Assembly: GCF_003390915.1 (NCBI RefSeq)
Contig: NZ_QMEM01000005.1
Coordinates: forward strand, 248,001-312,000
From: Lewinella sp. IMCC34183
GTDB lineage: Bacteria > Bacteroidota > Bacteroidia > Chitinophagales > Saprospiraceae
DNA length: 64,000 nt
Direction of reading: 5' to 3'
Shown piece by piece: positions 17,549 through 27,360 of the stretch (the stretch's first letter is position 1; every line of letters begins with the position of its first letter). The translations under genes and the position numbers were made by a program. The notes beneath the pieces were generated by a model. It was not told where the DNA came from and did no database searches. It saw only the letters and a list, made by a program, of their open reading frames with translations.

Positions 17549-20236
17549 ATGCACAACTTTTTTTACTCTCTACTGGCCTGCGCGCTGGTGGCGCTGGCCG
17601 GTTTGTCCGGCGTACAGGCGCAACAACTCGCCTTTCCCGGAGCGGAAGGCTTCGGCCGCTACGCGGTTGGCGGGCGCGGCGGCGAAATCTACCACGTCAC
17701 CAACCTCGACGACGCCGGGCCCGGCTCTTTCCGGGACGCCGTGAGTGAGCCCCACCGTATCGTGGTCTTCGACGTGGCCGGCATCATCAACATCTCCTCC
17801 CGCATCGTGGTGAAGCACCACGTCTACGTGGCCGGTCAGACGGCCCCCGGCGAGGGCATCACCGTCTACGGCAACGGCCTGGCCTTAAATGAAGACTCCG
17901 GCGACAACATCATACGCTACCTCCGCATACGGATGGGCAAGAACGGCGACAGCGAAAAAGACGCGGTAGCGGTGTCGGCCAACAAAAACTACATCTTCGA
18001 CCACGTATCCATCTCCTGGGGCCGTGACGGAACGCTCGACGTCAACGGCAACGGCATCGACAGCCTCACCTTTCAGGACTGCATCATCGCCCAGGGCATC
18101 AACAATACCAACCACTCGACCGGCGGGCTGATGCAGAGTGGAAAATGGTCGGTGATCCGGTCGCTCTACATCGACAACAAAACGCGCAATCCGAAGGCAC
18201 GGGGCAGCCACGAGTTCATCAACAGCGTACTCTACAACTGGGCGGAGAACGGCTACATCGCGGGCGACACCGAGGGCCGCTCGGAAGCCAACCTGCTGGG
18301 CAACTACTTCATCTACGGCCCGTCGAGCGACGCCAATTCCCACATCACCCGTACCACTCCGGCCTTCCACGTTTACGCGGAAGACAACTGGGTAGACCGC
18401 GACAGCAACGGCACCCTGGACGGCTCCCTCCTGACGGACTACTTCACGGCTACGGTAGTGGATACGCCCTTCGACTATCCCGGAGTCGACGAGTTACTGT
18501 CGGCGCAGGAGGCCGTGCACCACGTAGTAGATCACGTCGGTGCCTCGCTACGGCGGGACAGCGTCGACAAGTTCCTGATCGACGAGCTGACCTCCTACGG
18601 CACGAAGGGGCAGATCATCAACACCGAAGACGACAATGGCATCACCAACAACGTCGGCACCGTCAACGGCGGGCCCGTCCCCCCCGACACCGACCGCGAC
18701 GGCATGCCCGACGCGTGGGAGATCGAGCGCGGCCTCGACCCGAATACGCCCGACGATGCGGGCGACGACGACCAGGACGGCTACACCAACATCGAGGAAT
18801 ACCTGAGCTGTCTGGTCAGTGGCGACAGTGCCTGTGCTTTCAACGTGGTGGTGGACTGCAACGGCGACATGGACGGGACCGCCTACTACGACGAATGCAC
18901 GCGTTGCGTAGGCGGCAACACCGGCCTGGAGCCCTGCACCACCGACTGCAACGGCGACCAGAACGGAACCGCCACGATCGATGACTGCGGCGTATGCAGC
19001 GGCGGAAATACGGGCATCGTGGCCTGTACCGATGCCCTGCAGGCGGAGGATTTCTGTACGGCTACCGGAGTCGCGGAAGCGAGCAACGAGGGTTTTCTCG
19101 GTGACGGGTACCTCAACCTGGACAACGAGATGAACGCTACGGCCACCTGGTACGTGGTCGCGTCGGAAGCCCAGACCACCACCTTCCAGGTGCGTTACGC
19201 CAACGGTTCGGGCACGGCCCGGGGCCTGAACGTACTGGTCAACGGACTGCAGCAGGGGACCGTCAGCGGCGGCAAAACCCAGGGCTGGACCACCTGGCTG
19301 GAAGAAAGCGTGTTGCTCACCCTGCGGGAAGGGCCCAACGAGATTGCCCTCCAGGCCAATACGCCCGATGGAGGGCCGAACATCGACCTGATCGCCTTTG
19401 CCAGTCCCACCGTATCCGTATCCGCCTGTACGGACTGTAACGGCGACGTGGGCGGTACCGCTTTCTTTGACGACTGCGGCGAATGCATAGGCGGGTCGAC
19501 GGGAGCCACGGCCTGCGTTATCGACTGCAACGGCGACCCCGACGGCACGGCCTATGTCGACGAATGTGGCGTGTGCGTGGCCGGAAACACCCCCTACCTG
19601 CCATGCACTTCGTCGCGCGAAGCGGAGGAAGCCTGCTACGTAGACGGCATCACACTGGAGTCGGTCAACGAAGGATTTTCGGGCGAAGGCTACGTAAACA
19701 CCGATAATGAGACGGGCGCCGCGGTGGTGTGGCAAGTAGAAAGCGCCGTTGGCGACAGCACCACGCTCACCTTCGTGTTTGCCAACGGCGGTTCGGGCAA
19801 CCGGGACGGAGAACTGTACATCAACGGCGACAGCATCGGCGTGGTAGCCCTGCCCGCTACGGGGGGCTGGACAAACTGGACCACCGTAAGTACCAACGTC
19901 TACCTACGGGCGGGAACCAACGTCATCGAACTGGTGGCCACCTCCGGTGGCGGCCTCGCCAACCTGGACGTACTACACTTCTCGCAGGCGGTAGCGAACG
20001 CGCCCTGTGACCTCACGTCCGTAACGTCGGGCAGTGACGACTACCCCCTCGAGCTATACCCCAACCCCACGGACGGGACGGTCACCTTCTCCGCCGCTAC
20101 CCGCTGGGAGATCCACACGATTGACGGCCGGCGCCTCGCCACGGGACAGGGCACCCAGGCGGACCTGGCCGACTTTGCTGCCGGACTGTACATTATCCGC
20201 ACCCCATTCCGGGCGTATAAGGTGGTAAAACGATAG
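17549..20236 (+). CDS. Secreted pectate lyase (PL1-like) with calcium-binding, CBM-like and T9SS domains
   Basis: An 895-aa secreted enzyme. Order: signal peptide (about 1-24), a right-handed beta-helix lyase domain (about 26-365, starting AFPGAEGFGRYAVGGRGGE), a thrombospondin-3/EF-hand-like calcium stretch (about 380-418, DTDRDGMPDAWE), Cys-containing DCNGDxDGTA linker repeats, a carbohydrate-binding module-like beta-sandwich (about 497-620), more linker repeats, a second similar module (about 690-815), and a T9SS type A sorting domain (about 830-895, PLELYPNPTDGTV). The lyase should cleave pectate or related polyuronans outside the cell by beta-elimination. It is followed by a GH92 mannosidase, which suggests joint use of an algal or plant cell-wall glycan, though no SusCD pair is present. 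Confidence 0.9.
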   Translation: MHNFFYSLLACALVALAGLSGVQAQQLAFPGAEGFGRYAVGGRGGEIYHVTNLDDAGPGSFRDAVSEPHRIVVFDVAGIINISSRIVVKHHVYVAGQTAPGEGITVYGNGLALNEDSGDNIIRYLRIRMGKNGDSEKDAVAVSANKNYIFDHVSISWGRDGTLDVNGNGIDSLTFQDCIIAQGINNTNHSTGGLMQSGKWSVIRSLYIDNKTRNPKARGSHEFINSVLYNWAENGYIAGDTEGRSEANLLGNYFIYGPSSDANSHITRTTPAFHVYAEDNWVDRDSNGTLDGSLLTDYFTATVVDTPFDYPGVDELLSAQEAVHHVVDHVGASLRRDSVDKFLIDELTSYGTKGQIINTEDDNGITNNVGTVNGGPVPPDTDRDGMPDAWEIERGLDPNTPDDAGDDDQDGYTNIEEYLSCLVSGDSACAFNVVVDCNGDMDGTAYYDECTRCVGGNTGLEPCTTDCNGDQNGTATIDDCGVCSGGNTGIVACTDALQAEDFCTATGVAEASNEGFLGDGYLNLDNEMNATATWYVVASEAQTTTFQVRYANGSGTARGLNVLVNGLQQGTVSGGKTQGWTTWLEESVLLTLREGPNEIALQANTPDGGPNIDLIAFASPTVSVSACTDCNGDVGGTAFFDDCGECIGGSTGATACVIDCNGDPDGTAYVDECGVCVAGNTPYLPCTSSREAEEACYVDGITLESVNEGFSGEGYVNTDNETGAAVVWQVESAVGDSTTLTFVFANGGSGNRDGELYINGDSIGVVALPATGGWTNWTTVSTNVYLRAGTNVIELVATSGGGLANLDVLHFSQAVANAPCDLTSVTSGSDDYPLELYPNPTDGTVTFSAATRWEIHTIDGRRLATGQGTQADLADFAAGLYIIRTPFRAYKVVKR

Positions 20237-20244
20237 GGTACCGA

Positions 20245-20270
20245 CGGGGGGCGCCTCCCGGCGCCCCCCG
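20245..20270 (+). terminator. Strong hairpin after the pectate lyase gene
   Basis: An 11-bp perfect stem CGGGGGGCGCC/GGCGCCCCCCG with a TCCC loop begins eight bases after the stop codon. There is no T-run, but the stem is very stable. Confidence 0.6.
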
Positions 20271-20550
20271 CTACCTATAACGCTCCCGTACCGGGCCGGT
20301 ACTCATCCCGCGGTTGCAGATCGAACGGTAGTTCCTGGACCTGCCGCCGCGGCGTGGTTCAGCACTATGCCCGTGCGGCGGTACGCCGGGATCCGGTCGC
20401 GGTGCCCCGGGCCGACATTCCCGAAGGCACGGACACACCTACCGACCGCGGTACGCGTCTGGTCATTCCCGCCGCCAACCAGACGCTTTGTCGCTTAGTC
20501 TGCTTGATTAGCCGCGGGCTCACGCTATTTTAGCCGTCCACGCTTACAAT
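20271..20550 (+). other. Intergenic, no gene seen
   Basis: About 280 bases between the pectate lyase terminator and the GH92 gene. A short open plus-strand stretch (about 20340-20530) ends in a stop and has no start or recognisable domain. TATTTTAG close to the GH92 start resembles a weak -7 element. Nothing else is seen. Confidence 0.4.
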
Positions 20551-22935
20551 ATGTCGTTCATGAACTATTCCTTTCCGGCGGTTTTGCTGGTTCTGGCCGC
20601 GTTGCTGATCCCGGAAGCACCCCACGCGCAGGACGTACTCTCCTACGTAGACCCCAACATCGGTACGGCGCACAGCCGCTGGTTCTTTTACACCCCGGCG
20701 GCCGTACCCTATGGCATGGCCAAACTGGCCCCCTCCACCAACGGCCACTACGGCAATGCCTCGGGCTGGGAAGCCGTGGGCTACGACACCCGGCATACCT
20801 CGATCGAGGGCTTCGTACACTTTCACGAGTGGCAGGTGGGCGGCGTGAGCTTCATGCCCACCGTCGGCGATCTCCAGGTGACGCCCGGCGACCTCGAGGA
20901 CCCCGCCAGCGGCTACCGCTCCAACTTCGATCCGAGTAATCAGGTGGCCGAGCCCGGCTACTACCGCGTGCGGCTCGATGACTACGGCATCACCGCCGAA
21001 CTGACGGCCACCCAGCGAGTTGGCTTTCACCGCTACACCTTTCCCGCGAGCGACCGGGCACACATCCTGCTCGACATCGGCAACACCCAGGGAGAAAGCG
21101 GAGAAGTGAAAGGCGCCAGCGTCCGGATGGTGGACGCGACCCACGTGGAAGGCTTCGTAAGTACCTACCCCAAGTACGTAAATACCTACGACCCCGGTGG
21201 CGAGGTGAATATGTACTTCTTCGCGGAGCTCAGCAAAGCCCCGGCCAGCGTCGACGCCTTCTCGGCCACGGGCACCCACCCCGCCGGTCGGGAGGCCACC
21301 GGTAAGGGAGCGGGGCTCGCCCTGAACTACCAGACCACGGAGGGGGAAACGATCGAACTGAAGGTCGGCCTTTCCTACACCTCCGTCGCCAATGCCCGGG
21401 CCAACCTGCTCGCCGAGGCCCCTGCCCTCACCTTCGACCAGGCCCGTAGCGCGGCCCAGGCTACCTGGACGCGCGAACTGGGCAAGATCGCGGTCGAAGG
21501 TCCCGACGAGCAGGACAAGACCAAATTCTATACGGGCCTGTACCATGCCCTGCTGGGCCGCGGCGTCGCCAGCGACGTCAACGGCGACTACCCCCGCCAC
21601 GGCGGCGGGATCGGTCGCCTCGAGGCCCACGGCTCCGGGCCCCGCCCCGAATTCATCAATACCGACGCCATCTGGGGGGGGTTCTGGAACATCACCCAAC
21701 TCTGGGCCCTGTCGTACCCCGAGTGGTACGGCAACTACGTGAATACCGAGCTGCAGGTATACCGCGACAAAGGATGGTTCGGCGACGGACTGGCCAACAG
21801 CGAGTACGTCTCTGGGGTCGGCACCAACTTCGTGGGCCTGGCCGTCGCGGCGGCTTACCAGGTAGGTATCCGCAACTACGACGTAGACCTGGCTTACGAA
21901 GCCGTTCGCGCGAACGAACTGAATTACCGCGACCGGGCCTTCGGCTCGGGCAAGATGGACGTGAAGGCCTTCACCGAATACGGATACGTCCCCTTCAGGG
22001 ACGAATACAGGACGTACGAAGGGGAATGGTTCCGGACGGACTCCACCGGCTCCTACTTCGCCAACTCCCACACCCTGGAATACAGCTTCAGTGCCTTCGC
22101 CGCCGCCCAGATGGCCAAGTCCCTGGGCAAAACCGAGGATTACCAGCGACTGCGTGAGCTTTCCGAGGGCTGGAAGCTGATCCTGAACCCGGAAAACCAG
22201 CTTATGCAGCCCCGGTTGGCAGACGGCAGCTTCGCGCGCAACTTCGACCCCTACGAGCCGTGGCGCGGTTTCCAGGAGGGTAACGCCATGCAGTACACCT
22301 TCTACGTACCGCACGACCCGGCCGGACTCGTAGGAGCCCTGGGCCGCGAGACCTTCAACGAACGCCTCGACAGCATCTTTACGGCCTCCGCCAAGACGGG
22401 ATTCGGTGGCGGCAAGGAGATCGATGCCTTTGCCGGGATCAAGGCCATCTACAACCACGGCAACCAGCCCTGCCTGCACATCAGCTGGCTGTTCAATTTC
22501 TCGGGCCGGCCCTGGCTCACCCAGAAGTGGACGCGCCGGATCTGTGACGAATTTTACGGTACCGAGCCCATCCACGGCTACGGCTACGGTCAGGACGAGG
22601 ACCAGGGCCAACTCGGTGCCTGGTACGTCATCACGTCCCTCGGTCTGTTCGATGTGAAAGGCTTTGCCGATACCCGGCCTACTGTGCAGTTGGGCAGCCC
22701 GCTGTTCAGCAAGGCGACCATCCAGCTGGGCACCGGAAACGAGTTGGTAATCGAAGCCCGAAATACCGCCAAGGAAAACGTCTACGTACAGTCGGCCGAG
22801 TTCAACGGCGCGCCGCTAGACAATTGCTGGCTCTACCGCGACCAGCTGATGGAGGGCGGCCGGCTCGTCTTCACGATGGGCAACCAGCCCAACAAAAACT
22901 GGGGCACGGAGACGCCGCCGCCTTCGGCGCAGTAA
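20551..22935 (+). CDS. GH92 family alpha-mannosidase
   Basis: A 794-aa exported enzyme with a signal peptide (about 1-26, ending PHAQ). It begins the mature part with VLSYVDPNIGTAHSRWFFY, as in GH92, and shows the family blocks HEWQVGG, IWGGFWNITQLWALSYPEW, EGNAMQYTFYVPHD (about 576-589) and GYGYGQDEDQGQLGAWYV (about 677-694), which carry calcium ligands and acidic catalytic residues. GH92 enzymes are calcium-dependent exo-alpha-mannosidases that act on N-glycan or yeast/algal mannans. Starts at 20551 and 20560 are both possible. It probably works in the periplasm downstream of extracellular glycan cleavage. Confidence 0.93.
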   Translation: MSFMNYSFPAVLLVLAALLIPEAPHAQDVLSYVDPNIGTAHSRWFFYTPAAVPYGMAKLAPSTNGHYGNASGWEAVGYDTRHTSIEGFVHFHEWQVGGVSFMPTVGDLQVTPGDLEDPASGYRSNFDPSNQVAEPGYYRVRLDDYGITAELTATQRVGFHRYTFPASDRAHILLDIGNTQGESGEVKGASVRMVDATHVEGFVSTYPKYVNTYDPGGEVNMYFFAELSKAPASVDAFSATGTHPAGREATGKGAGLALNYQTTEGETIELKVGLSYTSVANARANLLAEAPALTFDQARSAAQATWTRELGKIAVEGPDEQDKTKFYTGLYHALLGRGVASDVNGDYPRHGGGIGRLEAHGSGPRPEFINTDAIWGGFWNITQLWALSYPEWYGNYVNTELQVYRDKGWFGDGLANSEYVSGVGTNFVGLAVAAAYQVGIRNYDVDLAYEAVRANELNYRDRAFGSGKMDVKAFTEYGYVPFRDEYRTYEGEWFRTDSTGSYFANSHTLEYSFSAFAAAQMAKSLGKTEDYQRLRELSEGWKLILNPENQLMQPRLADGSFARNFDPYEPWRGFQEGNAMQYTFYVPHDPAGLVGALGRETFNERLDSIFTASAKTGFGGGKEIDAFAGIKAIYNHGNQPCLHISWLFNFSGRPWLTQKWTRRICDEFYGTEPIHGYGYGQDEDQGQLGAWYVITSLGLFDVKGFADTRPTVQLGSPLFSKATIQLGTGNELVIEARNTAKENVYVQSAEFNGAPLDNCWLYRDQLMEGGRLVFTMGNQPNKNWGTETPPPSAQ

Positions 22936-23149
22936 CGGACAGGGTTACGGAGCGTACCGGTCCGCCAACCTTGGCCGCTGTTGCAGGATTTGCACCGCAT
23001 CCCGCGTGCGCGACAACCAGGTAAAACGCTTGACCGACCGACATCTGGAGTCCGGCCGATTTGCGTTTGGCCGGATCCCGAAATATACCAGGGTGGAGCA
23101 GCACTATCCTGCTGGAATACCCGGTCTTATACAGGAAAATACTCCGATC

Positions 23150-23808
23150 ATGCGAGATCAATTTCGGCTCTTACTCCTGTCGATTACCCTACTGGTCTTG
23201 CACAACGGAGCGGCCGGGCAAACCGTGGTCTTCCACGACGTAAGCGTCGGTCTCAACCACACCCGCGTCCCCCATACCGGCGCACTTGGCCGCGGAGGAT
23301 TTTACACTTCCAGTTCAACCTCAATCCCCTCCGGGACGATTCCACGCCGCAAAAATTCTGCCTCGCCTCCTCGGTACGGTACGCCAGACGAAATTTCATC
23401 CTTGCGCAGGACGGTTCGGGCCGGTTCGGCACCTCCTTTATCGACTTGGGCCTCGGCCCTAAATTTTCGGGCCAGGCTATTGACGTACAATTGAAGGGGC
23501 AACTGGCCGTACCGATCAGTAACTCGGCGGATAAATCCCCGTCCCTGTACACGAGCGATGACCCGGACGGAGCATTCGCCGCGCTGCTCGTAGAGATTTA
23601 CCTGAAGGTTTCCGAGCGCGTGCACGTGGGCGGCGAAGTCAGTTTGCTATCGACGGTATACATGTCGCACACCAGCCCGGGATCCCTTGATTCGAACGGC
23701 CGGCCCGGCCTGCCGTCCACCTTCGGTCATAAGCTTTAGTGGGTGGGCGTCAACGTGAAGTACGTGCTGCAACCTACGTCCGTAGCGCCCCGGCTGGGCG
23801 TGCTGTAG
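23150..23808 (+). pseudogene. Broken outer-membrane beta-barrel-like protein (frameshift plus amber codon)
   Basis: The frame starts at an ATG (23150) with a good signal peptide (MRDQFRLLLLSITLL...AAGQ) and reads protein-like up to GALGRGGFYT (about 23305). Then the protein-like reading moves to another frame (FQFNLNPLRDDSTPQ...), so one base is missing near 23306. That frame runs through beta-strand-like segments (VEIYLKVSERVHVGGEVSLL) to a TAG at 23737-23739, after which the same frame goes on with WVGVNVKYVLQ to a stop at 23806. Restored, it would be about 219 aa, the size of small Bacteroidota porin-family proteins. The family is inferred from the strand pattern only. Confidence 0.6.
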
Positions 23809-24075
23809 CTATTCCGCCTGCATCGGTCTTGCCAAGTAGCGGAATCGCATCGGGGTGGGTCGCCGATCTGCGGACGGGCCGGAAGATCCGAGAACTTTTC
23901 ATTTACTACACGTGTGGTATACGTTGTAGTAGCCCGCTACCCCGATACTTTCCGACGCCGAATTACGGATCCTGCAGTACCTCCGGAAGTGCCGTGCCGT
24001 GTGCCTTATAAGCGCGGCCGCAGTGTTACTAAAGGCCACTCCGAACTAATGGGCTAAGTACCACCGCAATGCACT

Positions 24076-24309
24076 CTACTCCTCAACTTTCCAAACGACC
24101 GCATTCCCGTCCGCGTCCGTAACGACCACTCCGGCGGGCAACGAAGGAAGGGCCTCGGAACTTACCGTCCCGATCGGTTCCATCTTCAGCGGCCGGACAT
24201 TTTGCGTATCTCCATTGCTTGCCTCAACGCCGGGGGGCGGGGTCGACATCCGGAAGGCCAGGAGGGAAAAGGCGGTTAGTGATATCGATAGGTAGTGGAA
24301 GCGGTTCAT
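24076..24309 (-). CDS. Small exported hypothetical protein, 77 aa
   Basis: A short reading frame with an N-terminal hydrophobic stretch (MNRFHYLSISLTAFSLLAF) and a polar mature part ending VVVTDADGNAVVWKVEE. No family is recognised. It may be a real small secreted or membrane-anchored protein. The ATG at 24309 is preferred over one five codons upstream. Its downstream flank (23809-24075) holds no gene that I can see. Confidence 0.45.
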   Translation of the reverse strand: MNRFHYLSISLTAFSLLAFRMSTPPPGVEASNGDTQNVRPLKMEPIGTVSSEALPSLPAGVVVTDADGNAVVWKVEE

Positions 24310-24388
24310 ACGGGTAATATACAACCTGTTACGCGCTCCTCAGGCCACCGAATTGTCTGCGGTTGGCCGTGACCACTGTATCCCGGGC

Positions 24389-25513
24389 TTATTTCCCGTC
24401 CATAAAGGGCCGCAGGTGAAAGAGTTGTCCGTTGTCCGCGTCGGTCAGCACGTACAGGGTGCCGTCCGGCGCCTGCACCACGTCGCGTACGCGGGCCCCG
24501 ATAGGGATGCGCTCGAGTTCCTCGGCCTCGTCTCCGTTCACGGCCACCCGAACAAGGCCGCCGGCGGTCAGGCCGCCGATGAGGGCGTTGCCCCGCCAGG
24601 CCGCGAATACGTCGCCGGTGTAGAACACCATTCCGGAAGGAGAAATCGTGGGCGACCAGTACAGGGCCGCGTCCGCAAATTCCGGGCGGGTGGTCGGGTC
24701 GGGGATGTTCGTATCGTCGTAGTTCTTGCCCCAGCTGACCACGGGCCAGCCGTAGTTTTCACCGGCATGGACCTGATTCAATTCGTCGCCACCCATCGGG
24801 CCCATCTCCGTCACCCACAACTGGCCGGTGGCCGGATCGATGGCCGCGGCCTGGATGTTACGGTGGCCGTAGGAGTAGATCTCGGGCAGCGCGCCGTCCT
24901 CGTCGGCGAAGGGGTTGTCTTGCGGTACGGTGCCGTCGTTGTTCAGCCGTACCACGGTACCGAGGTGATTGCTCAGGTCCTGGGCGGGCTCGAACTGAAA
25001 GCGCTCGCCCATGGTGAAGTAAACCATGCCGTCCCCGGTGAATTCCATGCGTCCGCCGAAGTGATTGGGCCCCTTCATCTTGTAGTCCTGCACGAAGAGC
25101 GTCTCGAAGTCCTCGATGTGGTCATCCACCCACCGGCCACGACCGAAGGCGGAGGAAACCATCGAGTCCTGCCCCGGATCGGAAAAGGACAGGTACACAT
25201 ACTGGTTATCGGCAAAGTCGGGGTCGAGGGCCACGTCCAGCAGTCCCCCCTGCCCGTAGGCCAGTAGCTCCGGCAGTCCCGCCACGGGTTCCGACAGCGT
25301 CGAGTCGGCCTCCAGGATGCGCAGGCGGCCCGGCCGTTCGGTGATGAGCATGCGCCCGTCGGGCAGGAAGGCCATCCCCCAGGGGTGCTCGAGACCATCG
25401 ACGATGGGGACGATCTTGATGGCACCGGCTTCCGTCAGTGCCTGCCCTTTCTGGGCGAGGAGGGTACCCGATAGCAGGCAAAGGAACAGCGGAAGGACTC
25501 GTAGGATGTGCAT
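24389..25513 (-). CDS. PQQ-dependent aldose sugar dehydrogenase (soluble GDH/YliI family)
   Basis: A 374-aa exported beta-propeller enzyme with a signal peptide (about 1-21, GTLLAQ). Family blocks are present: LEHPWGMAFLPDGRMLITER (about 40-59) with the PQQ-contact His, NHFGGRMEFTGDGMVYFT, YSYGHRNIQAAAIDP and WVTEMGPMGGDELNQVHAG. Such enzymes oxidise aldose sugars to lactones in the periplasm using PQQ and calcium. The start at 25513 gives the signal peptide; an in-frame ATG ten codons upstream does not. A GH13 enzyme lies upstream on the same strand with a gap of about 110 bases that contains one of the repeated CGCGGGTRC motifs. Confidence 0.92.
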   Translation of the reverse strand: MHILRVLPLFLCLLSGTLLAQKGQALTEAGAIKIVPIVDGLEHPWGMAFLPDGRMLITERPGRLRILEADSTLSEPVAGLPELLAYGQGGLLDVALDPDFADNQYVYLSFSDPGQDSMVSSAFGRGRWVDDHIEDFETLFVQDYKMKGPNHFGGRMEFTGDGMVYFTMGERFQFEPAQDLSNHLGTVVRLNNDGTVPQDNPFADEDGALPEIYSYGHRNIQAAAIDPATGQLWVTEMGPMGGDELNQVHAGENYGWPVVSWGKNYDDTNIPDPTTRPEFADAALYWSPTISPSGMVFYTGDVFAAWRGNALIGGLTAGGLVRVAVNGDEAEELERIPIGARVRDVVQAPDGTLYVLTDADNGQLFHLRPFMDGK

Positions 25514-25624
25514 AGCTAACTTTCCTATACAATAGCAATCCACCCAAAGGGTTCAGGAGAGGCGGGGCCGCGGGTACGGTGCCCCCGGCTTGTGGCAGGA
25601 GCGTGGGCGGGTGGCACGGTCACG

Positions 25625-27262
25625 CTACACCTTCCGTAACCGGAACCACCGGTAGCCGTAGGAACCCAGCCGCACCTGGTGTCCCCCCTTCTCGCCGGGT
25701 TCCAGTTCGATCACTTCCCGCAGGTCGAGCAGGTTGGCCTCCGCTTCGGGCCCCTTCTTAAGGGTCACCACGATCGGGCGGTTGCTGAAGTTGTGGAATA
25801 CGACGACCACTTTCCCGCGAAAGGTGTAGCGCAGGCCGAGTACCGCGGGTTCTTTCGTCTCGATCAGTTCCCATTCCCCGTAGCCGATCTCGGGGGTTTC
25901 CTTGCGCAGGCGTACAATCTTCTTTGTCCAGTTCAGCAGGCTGTCGGCGTCCCGCATCTGGTTCTCGACGTTAAGCAACGGGTAGGCGTAGGCGCCGTCT
26001 CCGATGACGGGGTGGACGAGCTGTTTCTCAGCGGCCCGGCTAAATCCTCCGTTGGCTTCGTCGCTCCACTGCATGGGCGTGCGCACGGCGTCGCGCTCGT
26101 TCAGGCTCAGGTCGTCGCCCATACCCAGTTCGTCGCCGTAGCGCATCACGGGCGTTCCGGGCAGGCTGAACATCAGGCTGTAGGCCAGTTCGATGCGTGG
26201 CCGCTCGCCGAGCATGGGGGCCAGGCGGCGACGGATACCCCGGTCGTAGAGCTGCATGTCCTTTTCCGGACCGAAATGAGCGAACACTTGCTGCCGCTGT
26301 TCCTCGGTGAGCCGGCCGAGGTCGAGCTCGTCGTGGTTACGCAGGAAGTTGCCCCACTGCGCCATGGGCAGGTCGGTACGGGTATCCTCCAGCGCCTCAC
26401 GCAGGGCGGTCGTGTCTTCACTGGCCAGGGCATGGAAGAGGAACTGATTGACGTAGAAGTTGAACATCATGTGCAGCCCGCCTCCGCCCTCCCCGAAGTA
26501 CTTCTTGGCCTGCCTGGGGGCCACGTTGGCCTCGCCGAGCAGGATGGCGTCGCCCCGGTGCCACTGCAGGAAACGGCGCAGGTCCTCCAGGATCTCGAAG
26601 CGGATTTCGGCCTCATCCAGTTTGCCGGGCCCCTGGGTTTCCAGCACGAAGGGTACGGCGTCTACCCGGAAGCCCGCCACGCCCAGGGCGAGGTAGTAGC
26701 CGATCACGCGGTGGAGCTCCTCCCGTACGGCGGGATTGCTCACGTTGAGGTCGGGCTGAAATTCGTAGAAGCGGTGGAAGTAATACTGCTGCGCCTTGCG
26801 GTCGTACGTCCAGGTACGCTCCTGTACGCCCGGGAAAATGATACCGTCCTCGGCGTCCGAGGGCTTCTTGTCGCTCCACACGTACCAGTCGTGGTAGGGG
26901 TTGTCCTTCCCCTTCCGCGCCTCCTGGAACCAGGGGTGCTGATCGCTCGTATGATTGATGACCAGATCGATGATCACCTTGATGCCCCGGTCATTGGCCA
27001 AGTCCATAAACTCGGCGAAGTCGCCCGGCGTCCCGTGGCGGTGGTCCACGCCGTAATAGTCGCTGATGTCGTAGCCGTTGTCCCGGTTCGGCGTCGGCTG
27101 GAAGGGTGCCAGCCAGATTACATCTACACCTAGCCCCTGCAGGTAATCAAGCCGCGCGCTGAGGCCACGAAAGTCCCCTACCCCGTCGCCGTTGCCGTCC
27201 ATGAAGGTTTCCAGGTCGAGGCTGTAGATGGTGGCGTTCTTGTACCAGTAGTCGTCTATCAT
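25625..27262 (-). CDS. GH13 alpha-amylase family protein, trehalose synthase-like
   Basis: A 545-aa cytosolic enzyme without a signal peptide. The (beta/alpha)8 catalytic core shows DVIWLAPFQPTP, DLVINHTSDQHPWF, the nucleophile Asp in GFRVDAVPF (about 200), the acid/base Glu in LLGEAN (about 243) and the transition-state Asp in RNHDELDL (about 310). The start DYWYKNATIYSLDLETF and the overall order fit the maltose glucosyltransferase (trehalose synthase) group, which interconverts maltose and trehalose. A hydrolytic specificity cannot be excluded. C-terminal beta domain about 450-545. Confidence 0.9.
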   Translation of the reverse strand: MIDDYWYKNATIYSLDLETFMDGNGDGVGDFRGLSARLDYLQGLGVDVIWLAPFQPTPNRDNGYDISDYYGVDHRHGTPGDFAEFMDLANDRGIKVIIDLVINHTSDQHPWFQEARKGKDNPYHDWYVWSDKKPSDAEDGIIFPGVQERTWTYDRKAQQYYFHRFYEFQPDLNVSNPAVREELHRVIGYYLALGVAGFRVDAVPFVLETQGPGKLDEAEIRFEILEDLRRFLQWHRGDAILLGEANVAPRQAKKYFGEGGGGLHMMFNFYVNQFLFHALASEDTTALREALEDTRTDLPMAQWGNFLRNHDELDLGRLTEEQRQQVFAHFGPEKDMQLYDRGIRRRLAPMLGERPRIELAYSLMFSLPGTPVMRYGDELGMGDDLSLNERDAVRTPMQWSDEANGGFSRAAEKQLVHPVIGDGAYAYPLLNVENQMRDADSLLNWTKKIVRLRKETPEIGYGEWELIETKEPAVLGLRYTFRGKVVVVFHNFSNRPIVVTLKKGPEAEANLLDLREVIELEPGEKGGHQVRLGSYGYRWFRLRKV

Positions 27263-27360
27263 GGGTGAATTGGTGCGTCGCTAAATGGGTGGTCTACCGT
27301 GTTACCTGTAGAACCGGTGGCCCGCGGGGCGGGAGACGGCCCGGGGAATGATGAAACGAA

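Noticed and set aside
23737..23739. Amber codon reassigned to an amino acid
   Set aside because: Intact genes such as ppa end in TAG, and each interrupted gene also has a frameshift, so decay or sequencing error is simpler.
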